Assembly: GCF_002934545.1 (NCBI RefSeq)
Contig: NZ_PTJA01000001.1
Location: 310,001 to 374,000 of the forward strand
DNA: 64,000 nucleotides
Direction: 5' to 3'
DNA from: Lacrimispora xylanisolvens
GTDB lineage: Bacteria; Bacillota; Clostridia; Lachnospirales; Lachnospiraceae
The position numbers and the translations under genes were made by a program. The stretch's first letter is position 1, and each line of letters opens with the position of its first letter. The notes beneath the pieces are model-generated. The model was not told the DNA's origin. It searched no databases and saw nothing but the letters and a program-made list of their open reading frames with translations. Shown piece by piece: positions 1-7,197 of this stretch.

Positions 1-48
1 AGAGGCAGTACAAAAAACAGCTTTTTTGTGCGCCTCTGTTATTTTTTT
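1..48 (+). terminator. Intrinsic terminator of the gene upstream of the window
   Basis: The arms AGAGGC and GCCTCT enclose an inner A-run/T-run pairing (ACAAAAAA with TTTTTTGT), followed by a T-tract from 42 onward. It closes a transcription unit that lies before the window. Confidence 0.8.
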
Positions 49-51
49 CGG

Positions 52-109
52 TTTAGACCTTTCATTTGTCAGTCTAAATTGATATAATTGGGCAGTTTAG
101 TAGTACAAT
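52..109 (+). promoter_or_regulatory. Probable promoter and operator region of the GH28-like gene
   Basis: An inverted repeat TTTAGAC (52-58) / GTCTAAA (72-78) lies just before TATAAT (83-88). A second possible -10, TACAAT (104-109), follows TTGATA (79-84) with a long 19-nt spacer. No single -35/-10 pair is convincing, so the exact promoter is uncertain. Confidence 0.35.
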
Positions 110-139
110 CTGGTTAAGGCACAGGAAATGGAGGAAATT

Positions 140-1459
140 ATGATTTACAATGTATTGGAATTCGGAGCAAAAGGCGATGGGAAAACAAATGACGCTGCAG
201 CAATTCAGAAAGCAATTGACAAATGCACCGGCGCAGGCGGCGGCCGTGTACTCCTTCCCGGCGGATATATCTATAACAGCGGTTCTATTCTTCTTAAATC
301 AAATGTAGAGTTTCATTTAGAGATGGGAGCAGTATTAAAGGCCAGCGATGATTTAAATGATTATTATCCTCTGGCCAACGGCGGAAAGATCGTGGCTCAT
401 GAATCCGGTCTTCCATCTTTTTTAAACAGTGAATATAATGGCAGACCATTTCATGCATTTATATACGGTTATGACCAGGAGAATGTGGCAATTACCGGAT
501 TTGGTACCATAGATGCCAATGAGGCCATATTTTACGGGGATAATTCCGGTTATCACATTGAAGGAACTTATTATCCCAGAATTCCCCTGATGCTGTTAGA
601 AAAATTTAACCATCTCACCATCCGTGACGTGAAGCTGGTAAACTGCGCATTCTGGACCGTTCATCTGGTGGGATGCAACGATGTATTAATTGAGGGAATC
701 CGCCTTCTTAATAACTTACAGATGGCTAATTCCGACGGCATTGATCCGGATCACTGTACCAATGTACGGATTATCGGCTGCCACATTGAATGCGGCGACG
801 ATGCAATTGTATTAAAAAATTCAGGCGACTATAAACAGTACGGTCCCTGTGAGAATATTGTAATCTCAAACTGTACCTTAATCTCCACCAGTGCTGCGAT
901 CAAGTTCGGAACGGAAGGGGAAAGTGATTTTAGAAATGTTCTCGTAGAAAACTGCACCATCAGTAAAAGCAACCGTGGTATCTCCATACAGATCAGAGAC
1001 GGAGGAAATGTAGAGAATGTGGTATTCTCCAATATCACCATTGAAACACGCCGCTTCTCCCATGAGTGGTGGGGAAGGGCAGAACCGATCTGCATTACAG
1101 CCCATGACAGAAAGCCGGGTGTAAAGGCCGGAAAAATCAAAAATGTGCGGTTTGAGAATATCAGCTGCAAGGGTGAAAATGGAATCTTTATCCGGGGAAG
1201 TGAAGATAACTATATTGAAGACGTGAGTTTTGAAAACATCCACCTCACTCTGGAGAAAAACTCCCGTTGGGAGATTGAGGGATATGATATCCGCCCCTGC
1301 CAGGGAGATGGACTGATTCGTACTAAAATATCGGGAATTTACGCGGAGTATGCCAGGGATATCCGGTTTGAGCATGTAAAGATCCAGGTGGCGGAAAGTA
1401 TGAGACCGTTCTACAAGCAGGATGTTACCTTAAGTCACTCCCAGGAAATCACGATTTAA
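140..1459 (+). CDS. GH28-like glycoside hydrolase (polygalacturonase superfamily)
   Basis: 439-aa right-handed parallel beta-helix enzyme, opening with the family signature VLEFGAKGDGKTND. Acidic catalytic motifs are present as NSD (about 197-199) and GDD (about 219-221). The GHG and RIK motifs of classical polygalacturonases are not evident; the corresponding stretches read STSAAIKFG and SIQIRDGG. Likely acts on a uronic-acid or related glycan; substrate unknown. There is no signal peptide, so it should be cytoplasmic and act on imported oligosaccharides. I chose the ATG at 140 over the one at 128 because GGAGG (130-134) is spaced 5 nt from it. It converges with, and overlaps by 4 nt, the DeoR gene. 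Confidence 0.85.
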   Translation: MIYNVLEFGAKGDGKTNDAAAIQKAIDKCTGAGGGRVLLPGGYIYNSGSILLKSNVEFHLEMGAVLKASDDLNDYYPLANGGKIVAHESGLPSFLNSEYNGRPFHAFIYGYDQENVAITGFGTIDANEAIFYGDNSGYHIEGTYYPRIPLMLLEKFNHLTIRDVKLVNCAFWTVHLVGCNDVLIEGIRLLNNLQMANSDGIDPDHCTNVRIIGCHIECGDDAIVLKNSGDYKQYGPCENIVISNCTLISTSAAIKFGTEGESDFRNVLVENCTISKSNRGISIQIRDGGNVENVVFSNITIETRRFSHEWWGRAEPICITAHDRKPGVKAGKIKNVRFENISCKGENGIFIRGSEDNYIEDVSFENIHLTLEKNSRWEIEGYDIRPCQGDGLIRTKISGIYAEYARDIRFEHVKIQVAESMRPFYKQDVTLSHSQEITI

Positions 1460-2235
1460 TCTTCATAAGAAGCAACGGAAATGGCGCAGTTTTGCTCTTT
1501 GCAATAGGAGCAGAATGCGTCTTCCGGCATCTTTTCCGTTAAAATATAATCAAACTGATTCATATCTCCATAGGTCATAAGAGATGCCCGGCCAAACTTG
1601 GAAGAATCCGCCAGAAGATAATGCTTCTGGCTTTTTTTTAATGCTGCTTTTTTTATGTTGTACTCATCCGTTGATGCATTACAGATTCCTGATTCCACGG
1701 AAATACCGGTACATGCCATAAATGCACGCACAATATTATAATCCTCTAAATATTCCACACAGGAGCTGCCGGTCAGAGAAGCCGTATCCCTTTTTAACGT
1801 GCCTGGGAGCACGATTAAGTCAATATTGGGATAATTCATGGATTTGTTAATGACCTGAACGCTGTTTGTTATGACAGTGACTGTATTTAAATGAGTAAGA
1901 AAGTCTACAATATTCATGGTAGTGGTTCCGCTGTCAATGAATATGATATCTCTGTCCCGCACAAAGGAAGCGGCAAGAGATGCAATTCTCTGTTTGCTTA
2001 AAAAATTGCGGCTGGCTCTGTCCTGAAATGTGACGAGATCTGGGATTGGAGGGATATTTTCTGAGGCAATCACACCTCCATAAACCTTTTCCACAGTTCC
2101 TCTACCCACAAGCACCTCCAGATCCCGGCGCAGCGTGTTTTTGGAAATCTGAAATAATTCGCACAGGGTATCGATGGATGCGGATTTGTGCTCCAGTATA
2201 TATTGCTCTAATTGTTCAATTCGGGAAATTCTCAT
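1456..2235 (-). CDS. iolR: DeoR-family transcriptional regulator, probable inositol repressor
   Basis: 259 aa. The N-terminal winged helix-turn-helix contains SIDTLCELFQISKNTLRRDL and the DeoR hallmark VEKVYGGV; the C-terminal DeoR sensor domain has the phosphosugar-isomerase-like segment FIDSGTTTMNIVDFL. It is divergent from iolJ-iolA, the arrangement of B. subtilis IolR, so control of the inositol genes by a phosphorylated intermediate is the likely role (inference). Its own promoter and two ATCACCAA repeats lie in the shared intergenic region. The gene symbol rests on context; a role in controlling the neighbouring GH28-like gene is possible. Confidence 0.8.
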   Translation of the reverse strand: MRISRIEQLEQYILEHKSASIDTLCELFQISKNTLRRDLEVLVGRGTVEKVYGGVIASENIPPIPDLVTFQDRASRNFLSKQRIASLAASFVRDRDIIFIDSGTTTMNIVDFLTHLNTVTVITNSVQVINKSMNYPNIDLIVLPGTLKRDTASLTGSSCVEYLEDYNIVRAFMACTGISVESGICNASTDEYNIKKAALKKSQKHYLLADSSKFGRASLMTYGDMNQFDYILTEKMPEDAFCSYCKEQNCAISVASYED

Positions 2236-2284
2236 AGCTTGTACTCCTTATATGGCGGTTCCATTGTTCTGCTGTTATTGACCT

Positions 2285-2313
2285 ATTATATCAGACACAA
2301 GCAAAAATATCAA
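2285..2313 (-). promoter_or_regulatory. Promoter of the deoR-type gene
   Basis: On the minus strand TTGATA (plus 2308-2313) is separated by 17 nt from TATAAT (plus 2285-2290). Confidence 0.7.
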
Positions 2314-2316
2314 GAA

Positions 2317-2335
2317 ATCACCAATAGATCACCAA
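2317..2335. promoter_or_regulatory. Tandem ATCACCAA repeats, candidate DeoR operator
   Basis: ATCACCAA occurs at 2317-2324 and 2328-2335, 11 bp apart (about one helical turn), between the divergent deoR and iolJ promoters. DeoR-family proteins often use short direct repeats; assignment is inferred from position. Confidence 0.45.
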
Positions 2336-2362
2336 ATTAAGAAAAAAATTTTTCTGTAGATC

Positions 2363-2391
2363 TTGACCGTTCTCGATTAAGGTGTTAGAAT
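2363..2391 (+). promoter_or_regulatory. Sigma-A promoter of iolJ-iolA
   Basis: TTGACC (2363-2368), 17-nt spacer, TAGAAT (2386-2391). The leader of about 60 nt carries GGGAGG (2436-2441) and a nearer GAGAGG (2446-2451) before the iolJ ATG. Confidence 0.8.
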
Positions 2392-2460
2392 ATAACCAAC
2401 ACATTACAAAAACAAAATCAAAACATACTCATAAAGGGAGGAAGAGAGAGGAAACAGGAC

Positions 2461-3312
2461 ATGGGATTAGTAAAAATGAAAGATTTGCTAAATCAGGCAT
2501 CAGAGCAAAATCGGGCGGTGGGAGCATTCAGTGTTGGTAATTTAGAGATGATAAAAGGTGCCATAAAGGCAGCTGAAGAAATGAACACTCCCATTATCTT
2601 ACAGATTGCAGAAGTCCGTCTGCCACATTCCCCGCTGTCACTCATGGGGCCTATGATGGTAGAAGCTGCAAGGAACGCAAAGGTAGAGGTTGCAGTTCAT
2701 TTGGATCACGGCAAGACCATTGGTGTGCTGAGACAGGCTCTGGAATATGGATTTACCTCAGTCATGATGGACGGCTCTACACTTCCCTTTGAAGAGAACA
2801 TTAACAAAACCTTAGAAGCAGCCCGTCTGGCAAAAGAATATGGGGCCACCGTGGAAGCGGAACTTGGTCTTGTAGGCGGTAGTGAAGATGGGAGCACAGA
2901 TGATGGAATCCGCTGCACCAATCCGGAAGATGCGAAAGTATTTTGCGAGAGGACAGGTGTGGACGCGTTGGCAGTAGCCATCGGCAATGCCCACGGCAAC
3001 TATCCGGTTGCACCCAGACTGGCATTTGATGTTTTAAAGGCAATTGATGAAAAGACAGATGTTCCCCTGGTACTGCACGGCGGAACCGGTATTACTCCGG
3101 AAGACTTCAGAAAAGCGGTTGGACTAGGAATCCGAAAGATCAACATTGCAACAGCCAGCTTTGACAGTCTCACCAGAGAAGCTGAAAAGTATTTGAAATC
3201 AGAAGGCAGACATGATTACTTTGGATTGAATGAAGCCATGGTCCAGGGAGTATATGAGAATGTGAAACAGCATATCAGGATCTTTAACTGCGTAGAGCCG
3301 CTATCATATTAA
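2461..3312 (+). CDS. iolJ: Class II aldolase, probable 6-phospho-5-dehydro-2-deoxy-D-gluconate aldolase
   Basis: 283-aa class II fructose-bisphosphate-aldolase fold. Zinc and catalytic residues are visible in HLDHGK (about 80-85), the NAHGNY histidine near 178 and LHGGTG near 207. In the inositol pathway this enzyme splits phosphorylated 2-deoxy-5-ketogluconate into dihydroxyacetone phosphate and malonate semialdehyde. Sequence alone does not separate it from true FBP aldolases; the following iolA and nearby iolC-D-B-E-G make the IolJ role likely. It is first in a two-gene unit with a consensus promoter. Confidence 0.85.
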   Translation: MGLVKMKDLLNQASEQNRAVGAFSVGNLEMIKGAIKAAEEMNTPIILQIAEVRLPHSPLSLMGPMMVEAARNAKVEVAVHLDHGKTIGVLRQALEYGFTSVMMDGSTLPFEENINKTLEAARLAKEYGATVEAELGLVGGSEDGSTDDGIRCTNPEDAKVFCERTGVDALAVAIGNAHGNYPVAPRLAFDVLKAIDEKTDVPLVLHGGTGITPEDFRKAVGLGIRKINIATASFDSLTREAEKYLKSEGRHDYFGLNEAMVQGVYENVKQHIRIFNCVEPLSY

Positions 3313-3355
3313 CTATTAAATATATAAAACAGCTAAGAAAGGAAAGGATAGAAAG

Positions 3356-4867
3356 ATGGGAGAAGTAAAAACATTAAAGTATTTTGTAAACGGTCAGTGG
3401 AAGGAATCTAAAACAACGAAGTATACAGATGCCTTTGACCCAAGCACTGGTGAAGTGATTGCGAAAGTACCATGCTGTACTCCGGATGAAGTGGAAGAGG
3501 CTGTAGCAGCAGCGAAAGCAGCATTTCCATCCTGGTCAGCAACTCCGGTTATTAAAAGAGTTCAGATTCTTTATAAGCTGAGAGATTTACTGATCGAGCA
3601 TATGGATGAACTGACCATGCTGGTAGCGAAAGAAAACGGTAAAAACTGGGAAGAAGCTCAGGGTGATGTGCTGAAAGCAAAAGAAGGAACTGAGCAGGCC
3701 ATCAGCGCTCCGTCACTGATGATGGGAGAAAGTTTAATGGACGCTTCCAGCGGATTTGACACAGTATTATACCGTATGCCTCTGGGTGTATTTGCAGGTA
3801 TCGTACCATTTAACTTCCCGGCGATGATTCCAATGGGCTGGATGACTCCTATGTGTATCGCCTGCGGTAACACCATCGTATTAAAAGCAGCTTCCTTTAC
3901 TCCTCAGTCCAGCATGCGTATTGCTGAGCTGTACAAAGAAGCAGGACTTCCGGACGGCGTAATTAATATCGTTACCTGCTCCAGAAACGAAGCAGAGATT
4001 CTTCTTACACACGATGATGTTAAGGGAATTACCTTCGTAGGTTCCACATCGGTTGGAAAGCACATTTATTCCACAGCTGCAGCAACAGGAAAGAGAGTTC
4101 AGGCTCTTTGCGAAGCCAAGAACCATGCTCTTGTATTAAAAGATGCTCCTGTTAAACGTGTGGCAGCAGGTATCATTAACTCCACATTTGGCTGTGCTGG
4201 TGAAAGATGTATGGCTCTTCCGGTAGTCGTTGTTCAGGAAGAAATTGCGGATGCACTTGTAGCAGAAATCGTAGCACAGGCTAAAAAGTTAAAAGTGGGA
4301 CCAGCTTATGACAAAACCACAAATCTTGGACCGGTTATCAATCAGGCACACAAAGATTCCGTTGTAAAATGGATTGAGACAGGAATCGCAGAGGGTGCCA
4401 AGGTGGTACTGGACGGCCGTGATGTGGTAGTAGAAGGATTTGAAAACGGATTCTACTTAGGGCCAACAATTCTTGATCATGTTACTCCTGAAATGAGCGT
4501 AGGCGAAAGAGAGATCTTCGGACCGGTACTTTGCATTAAGAGAGTAAAGACCTTCGAGGAAGGACTTGCAGTTATGAATGCCAATCCATTTGCCAACGGA
4601 TCTGTTATCTTTACACAGAACGGTCGCTATGCAAGAGAGTTTGCAAGACATACAGACGGCGGTATGATTGGTATCAACGTAGGAATTCCGGTACCGGTTG
4701 GCATGTTCCCATTCAACGGCAATAAGCTGTCATTTATCGGAGACCTTCACTGCTTAGGAAAAGATGGTTTCAGATTCTATACAGAGAATAAAGTAGTTAC
4801 CACCAGATGGTTCGACGAAGAAACCGGAGAGTCCACAGCTGTTAATACCTGGGATGGAACAATCTAA
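3356..4867 (+). CDS. iolA: (Methyl)malonate-semialdehyde dehydrogenase
   Basis: 503-aa aldehyde dehydrogenase of the CoA-acylating MmsA/IolA type. It oxidises malonate semialdehyde with NAD+ and CoA to acetyl-CoA and CO2, the last step of inositol breakdown. Visible features: FNFPAMIPMGWM in the cofactor domain, FVGSTSVGKHIY, EAKNHA (a lysine-asparagine context typical of MmsA) and the catalytic cysteine in AGERCMALP (about residue 285). It follows iolJ by 43 nt with an AAAGGAAAGGA ribosome site, so the two are co-transcribed; a terminator follows. Confidence 0.93.
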   Translation: MGEVKTLKYFVNGQWKESKTTKYTDAFDPSTGEVIAKVPCCTPDEVEEAVAAAKAAFPSWSATPVIKRVQILYKLRDLLIEHMDELTMLVAKENGKNWEEAQGDVLKAKEGTEQAISAPSLMMGESLMDASSGFDTVLYRMPLGVFAGIVPFNFPAMIPMGWMTPMCIACGNTIVLKAASFTPQSSMRIAELYKEAGLPDGVINIVTCSRNEAEILLTHDDVKGITFVGSTSVGKHIYSTAAATGKRVQALCEAKNHALVLKDAPVKRVAAGIINSTFGCAGERCMALPVVVVQEEIADALVAEIVAQAKKLKVGPAYDKTTNLGPVINQAHKDSVVKWIETGIAEGAKVVLDGRDVVVEGFENGFYLGPTILDHVTPEMSVGEREIFGPVLCIKRVKTFEEGLAVMNANPFANGSVIFTQNGRYAREFARHTDGGMIGINVGIPVPVGMFPFNGNKLSFIGDLHCLGKDGFRFYTENKVVTTRWFDEETGESTAVNTWDGTI

Positions 4868-4883
4868 AAGTTGTTTTTATTGA

Positions 4884-4917
4884 AAAAATAGCACGCATAC
4901 ACTTGCGTGCTATTTTT
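4884..4917 (+). terminator. Terminator of iolJ-iolA, overlapping the regulator promoter
   Basis: AAAAATAGCACGCA (4884-4897) pairs with TGCGTGCTATTTTT (4904-4917) around a 6-nt loop. The stem also contains a GCACGCA/TGCGTGC palindrome that matches the operator of iolC (see 6061-6077). Confidence 0.85.
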
Positions 4918-4931
4918 ATGTGTGATATGAT
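4891..4931 (+). promoter_or_regulatory. Promoter and palindromic operator of the LacI-type gene
   Basis: TTGCGT (4903-4908), 17-nt spacer, TATGAT (4926-4931). The palindrome GCACGCA-N6-TGCGTGC (4891-4910) overlaps the -35 box. The same half-sites overlap the iolC promoter, which suggests autoregulation plus iolC control by one protein. Confidence 0.65.
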
Positions 4932-4963
4932 TGGTGAAGTGAATTGCTTAAAGGAGAGAACAG

Positions 4964-5983
4964 ATGGCGGGAACGATTCGGGAAATAGCAGAGCGGGCAG
5001 GTGTGTCCAGAGGTACTGTTGACCGCGCGTTAAATAAACGGGGGCGGATTGACAAGGAAGTGGAAGAGCGGATCTTTCAGATTGCAGACGAAATCGGTTA
5101 TGTGCCGAAAAAAGAAAAGACGGCAGTAAAAAAGGAATCGGTTAAAATCGGCATAGTAACCCAGCTGGCTAAATCGTCATTTATGATTCCCATCAGAAAA
5201 GGGTTAGAAGATGCACAAAAAGAATTGAAAAAAAGAGGAATCGTCTTTGTAATGGAAGAGTGTGTTACTGTGAGCGAGGAAGAGCAGCTTGCAGCCATTG
5301 AAAGGCTGGAAAAAAACAAGGTCTCAGGAATTGCAATCATGCCTGTGGAGTGTGATAAAATAAGGGATAAAATTAATTCCCTGATTGAGCAGGGAATCTC
5401 GGTGGTGACTTTTAATACGGATATTGTAGGGACAAAACGAAGCTGTTTTGTGGGTCAGGACAACAAACGGAGCGGACGCACGGCTGCTGGGCTTATGGGA
5501 ATGCTCACCGGCGGACAGGGAAAGATTCTCGCTATTACTGGATATTTTGGGAATAGTGTTAACAGTATGCGTGTGGATGGGTTTGTGGATGAGATAAAGA
5601 GGACGTTTCCGGGGCTTGAGCTTGTGGGAGTACAGAGCAGCTTTGACGAAAAGGAAGAGGTGGAAAAAATCCTTGTCAACACTCTGACTGCTTATCCGGA
5701 TCTCCAGGGTGCGGTGATATTCTCAGGAGGCCAGGGGGGCGTAAAAAAGGCGTTTGAAGAGCTGAAGCTGGAAAAAAAGCCCCATATTATTATCTATGAT
5801 CTGACCACGGGTAATATCAGGGCTTTGGAAGAAGGAATCGCTGATTTTCTCATTGACCAGAATGGTTATACACAAGGGTACCGCGCCCTGTTCATCCTTA
5901 CGGATATCATGCAGGCTGGAAGCGGAAAAGGGCAGGAATTTTTTTACACGGATATTATTATTAAAACAAAATACAATATTTAA
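4964..5983 (+). CDS. LacI-family transcriptional regulator of the iol operon
   Basis: 339 aa. The N-terminal LacI-type helix-turn-helix reads TIREIAERAGVSRGTVDRAL (about 4-23); the hinge is lysine-rich and the C-terminal periplasmic-binding-protein-like domain starts near KIGIVTQLAKSSF and contains SGGQGGVKKAF. The effector is probably inositol or an early pathway intermediate (inference). The gene sits between iolA and iolC with its own promoter, and identical GCACGC half-sites precede both it and iolC. A terminator separates it from iolC. This makes a second regulator besides the DeoR protein. Confidence 0.85.
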   Translation: MAGTIREIAERAGVSRGTVDRALNKRGRIDKEVEERIFQIADEIGYVPKKEKTAVKKESVKIGIVTQLAKSSFMIPIRKGLEDAQKELKKRGIVFVMEECVTVSEEEQLAAIERLEKNKVSGIAIMPVECDKIRDKINSLIEQGISVVTFNTDIVGTKRSCFVGQDNKRSGRTAAGLMGMLTGGQGKILAITGYFGNSVNSMRVDGFVDEIKRTFPGLELVGVQSSFDEKEEVEKILVNTLTAYPDLQGAVIFSGGQGGVKKAFEELKLEKKPHIIIYDLTTGNIRALEEGIADFLIDQNGYTQGYRALFILTDIMQAGSGKGQEFFYTDIIIKTKYNI

Positions 5984-5995
5984 AATCACCATGGA

Positions 5996-6039
5996 ATCAG
6001 GGGTCTGTTCAGGATAAAAAACAGATCCTGATTTTTTTT
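5996..6039 (+). terminator. Terminator of the LacI-type gene
   Basis: ATCAG plus GGTCTGTT pair with AACAGATC plus CTGAT across a 10-nt loop, followed by a run of eight T residues. Confidence 0.85.
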
Positions 6040-6058
6040 ATTAAGTAAGCGAAATCAC

Positions 6059-6087
6059 TTGCACGCGGACTGCGTGCGTGGTATAAT
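6059..6087 (+). promoter_or_regulatory. Promoter of iolCDBEG
   Basis: TTGCAC (6059-6064), 17-nt spacer, TATAAT (6082-6087). The spacer is filled by an inverted repeat (6061-6077). Confidence 0.85.
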
Positions 6088-6119
6088 GTAGGCACATGAG
6101 ATGAGCGAAAAAGCACGCA
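6061..6119. promoter_or_regulatory. Operator of iolC: GCACGC palindrome plus downstream half-site
   Basis: GCACGC (6061-6066) and GCGTGC (6072-6077) flank 5 nt between the -35 and -10 boxes. A third half-site GCACGCA lies at 6113-6119 in the leader. The same motif is found upstream of the LacI-type gene (4891-4910), which is the likely binding protein. Confidence 0.65.
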
Positions 6120-6141
6120 AACAGATGGGAGAGGTGTAACG

Positions 6142-7176
6142 ATGGAATATATAAAATTTAACGAAGCCAGAGAGCTTGATTTAATACTTCTTGGCAGAGT
6201 GGCCATTGATTTTAACCCTGCTTACAATGAGCAGGTGAAGGAAGAGTTTAAGCCGCTTAAAAAGGTTCACATGTTTGAAAAATTTGTAGGCGGTTCTCCT
6301 GCCAACATTGCCGTAGGCGTGACAAGACATGGAATGAAAGCTGGATTTCTTGGAAAAGTATCCGATGACCAGTTCGGCGAATTTGTAGTGGATTATTTTA
6401 ATGAACAGGGAATTGATACCTCCCACATTACCAAATGTAAAAACGGAGAAAAACTGGGACTTACGTTTACAGAGATGCTGTCCTCCAGCGAAAGCAGCAT
6501 TCTGATGTATCGAAACTGCATTGCTGATTTGCAGCTGAGTGTGGAAGACATTGACGAAGAATATATTAAAAAGGCAAAAGCCATTTTAATTTCAGGTACT
6601 GCACTTGCAGAGAGCCCATCAAGAGAAGCGGCTCTTAAGGCTGTGATGCTGGCTAAGAGAAACGATGTAAGAATTATATTTGACATTGATTACAGGGCAT
6701 ATAACTGGAAAAATACAGATGAGTTATCTATTTACTACTCAACGGTTGCAAAAGAAGCGGATATTATTATGGGATCAAGAGAAGAATTTGATCTGACAGA
6801 AAAGCTGATTAAACCTGGTATGACAGATGAAGAAAGTGCTGCTTTATGGCAGGGATACCATGCAGCAATTGTGGTAATCAAGCATGGTATGAAGGGGTCT
6901 ACCGCATATACCCGGGATGGCCAGTCATTTTCCATAAAACCGTTCCCGGTAGAGGCAAGAAAGGGCTTTGGAGGCGGAGATGGATATGGTTCCGGTTTCC
7001 TGTATGGTCTGTATCAGGGCTGGGATATTATTGACTGCCTGGAATTTGGTTCTGCAGAAGCGTCCATGATGGTAAAGAGCAATAACTGCTCGGACTCTCT
7101 TCCCACACCAGAGGAAGTGCATGCATTTATAAAAGAGGAAAAGGAAAAATTCGGTGAGATGATCGCCCGTGTATAA
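6142..7176 (+). CDS. iolC: 5-dehydro-2-deoxygluconokinase
   Basis: 344-aa PfkB/ribokinase-family kinase that phosphorylates 2-deoxy-5-keto-gluconate with ATP. Signatures: GGSPANIAVG (about 50-59), DIDYRAYNWKN, KHGMKGSTAY and the catalytic-base motif GFGGGDGYGSGF with Asp near 280, a glycine-rich variant of the usual GAGDAF. First gene of iolCDBEG; its ribosome site is GGGAGAGGTG. It supplies the substrate of IolJ encoded 3.7 kb upstream. Confidence 0.93.
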   Translation: MEYIKFNEARELDLILLGRVAIDFNPAYNEQVKEEFKPLKKVHMFEKFVGGSPANIAVGVTRHGMKAGFLGKVSDDQFGEFVVDYFNEQGIDTSHITKCKNGEKLGLTFTEMLSSSESSILMYRNCIADLQLSVEDIDEEYIKKAKAILISGTALAESPSREAALKAVMLAKRNDVRIIFDIDYRAYNWKNTDELSIYYSTVAKEADIIMGSREEFDLTEKLIKPGMTDEESAALWQGYHAAIVVIKHGMKGSTAYTRDGQSFSIKPFPVEARKGFGGGDGYGSGFLYGLYQGWDIIDCLEFGSAEASMMVKSNNCSDSLPTPEEVHAFIKEEKEKFGEMIARV

Positions 7177-7197
7177 AAATATAAAGGAGAGCGGAAC

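Noticed and set aside
128-139. Earlier ATG for the GH28-like gene
   Set aside because: The ATG at 140 is 5 nt after GGAGG and begins the conserved YNVLEFGAKGDG segment.
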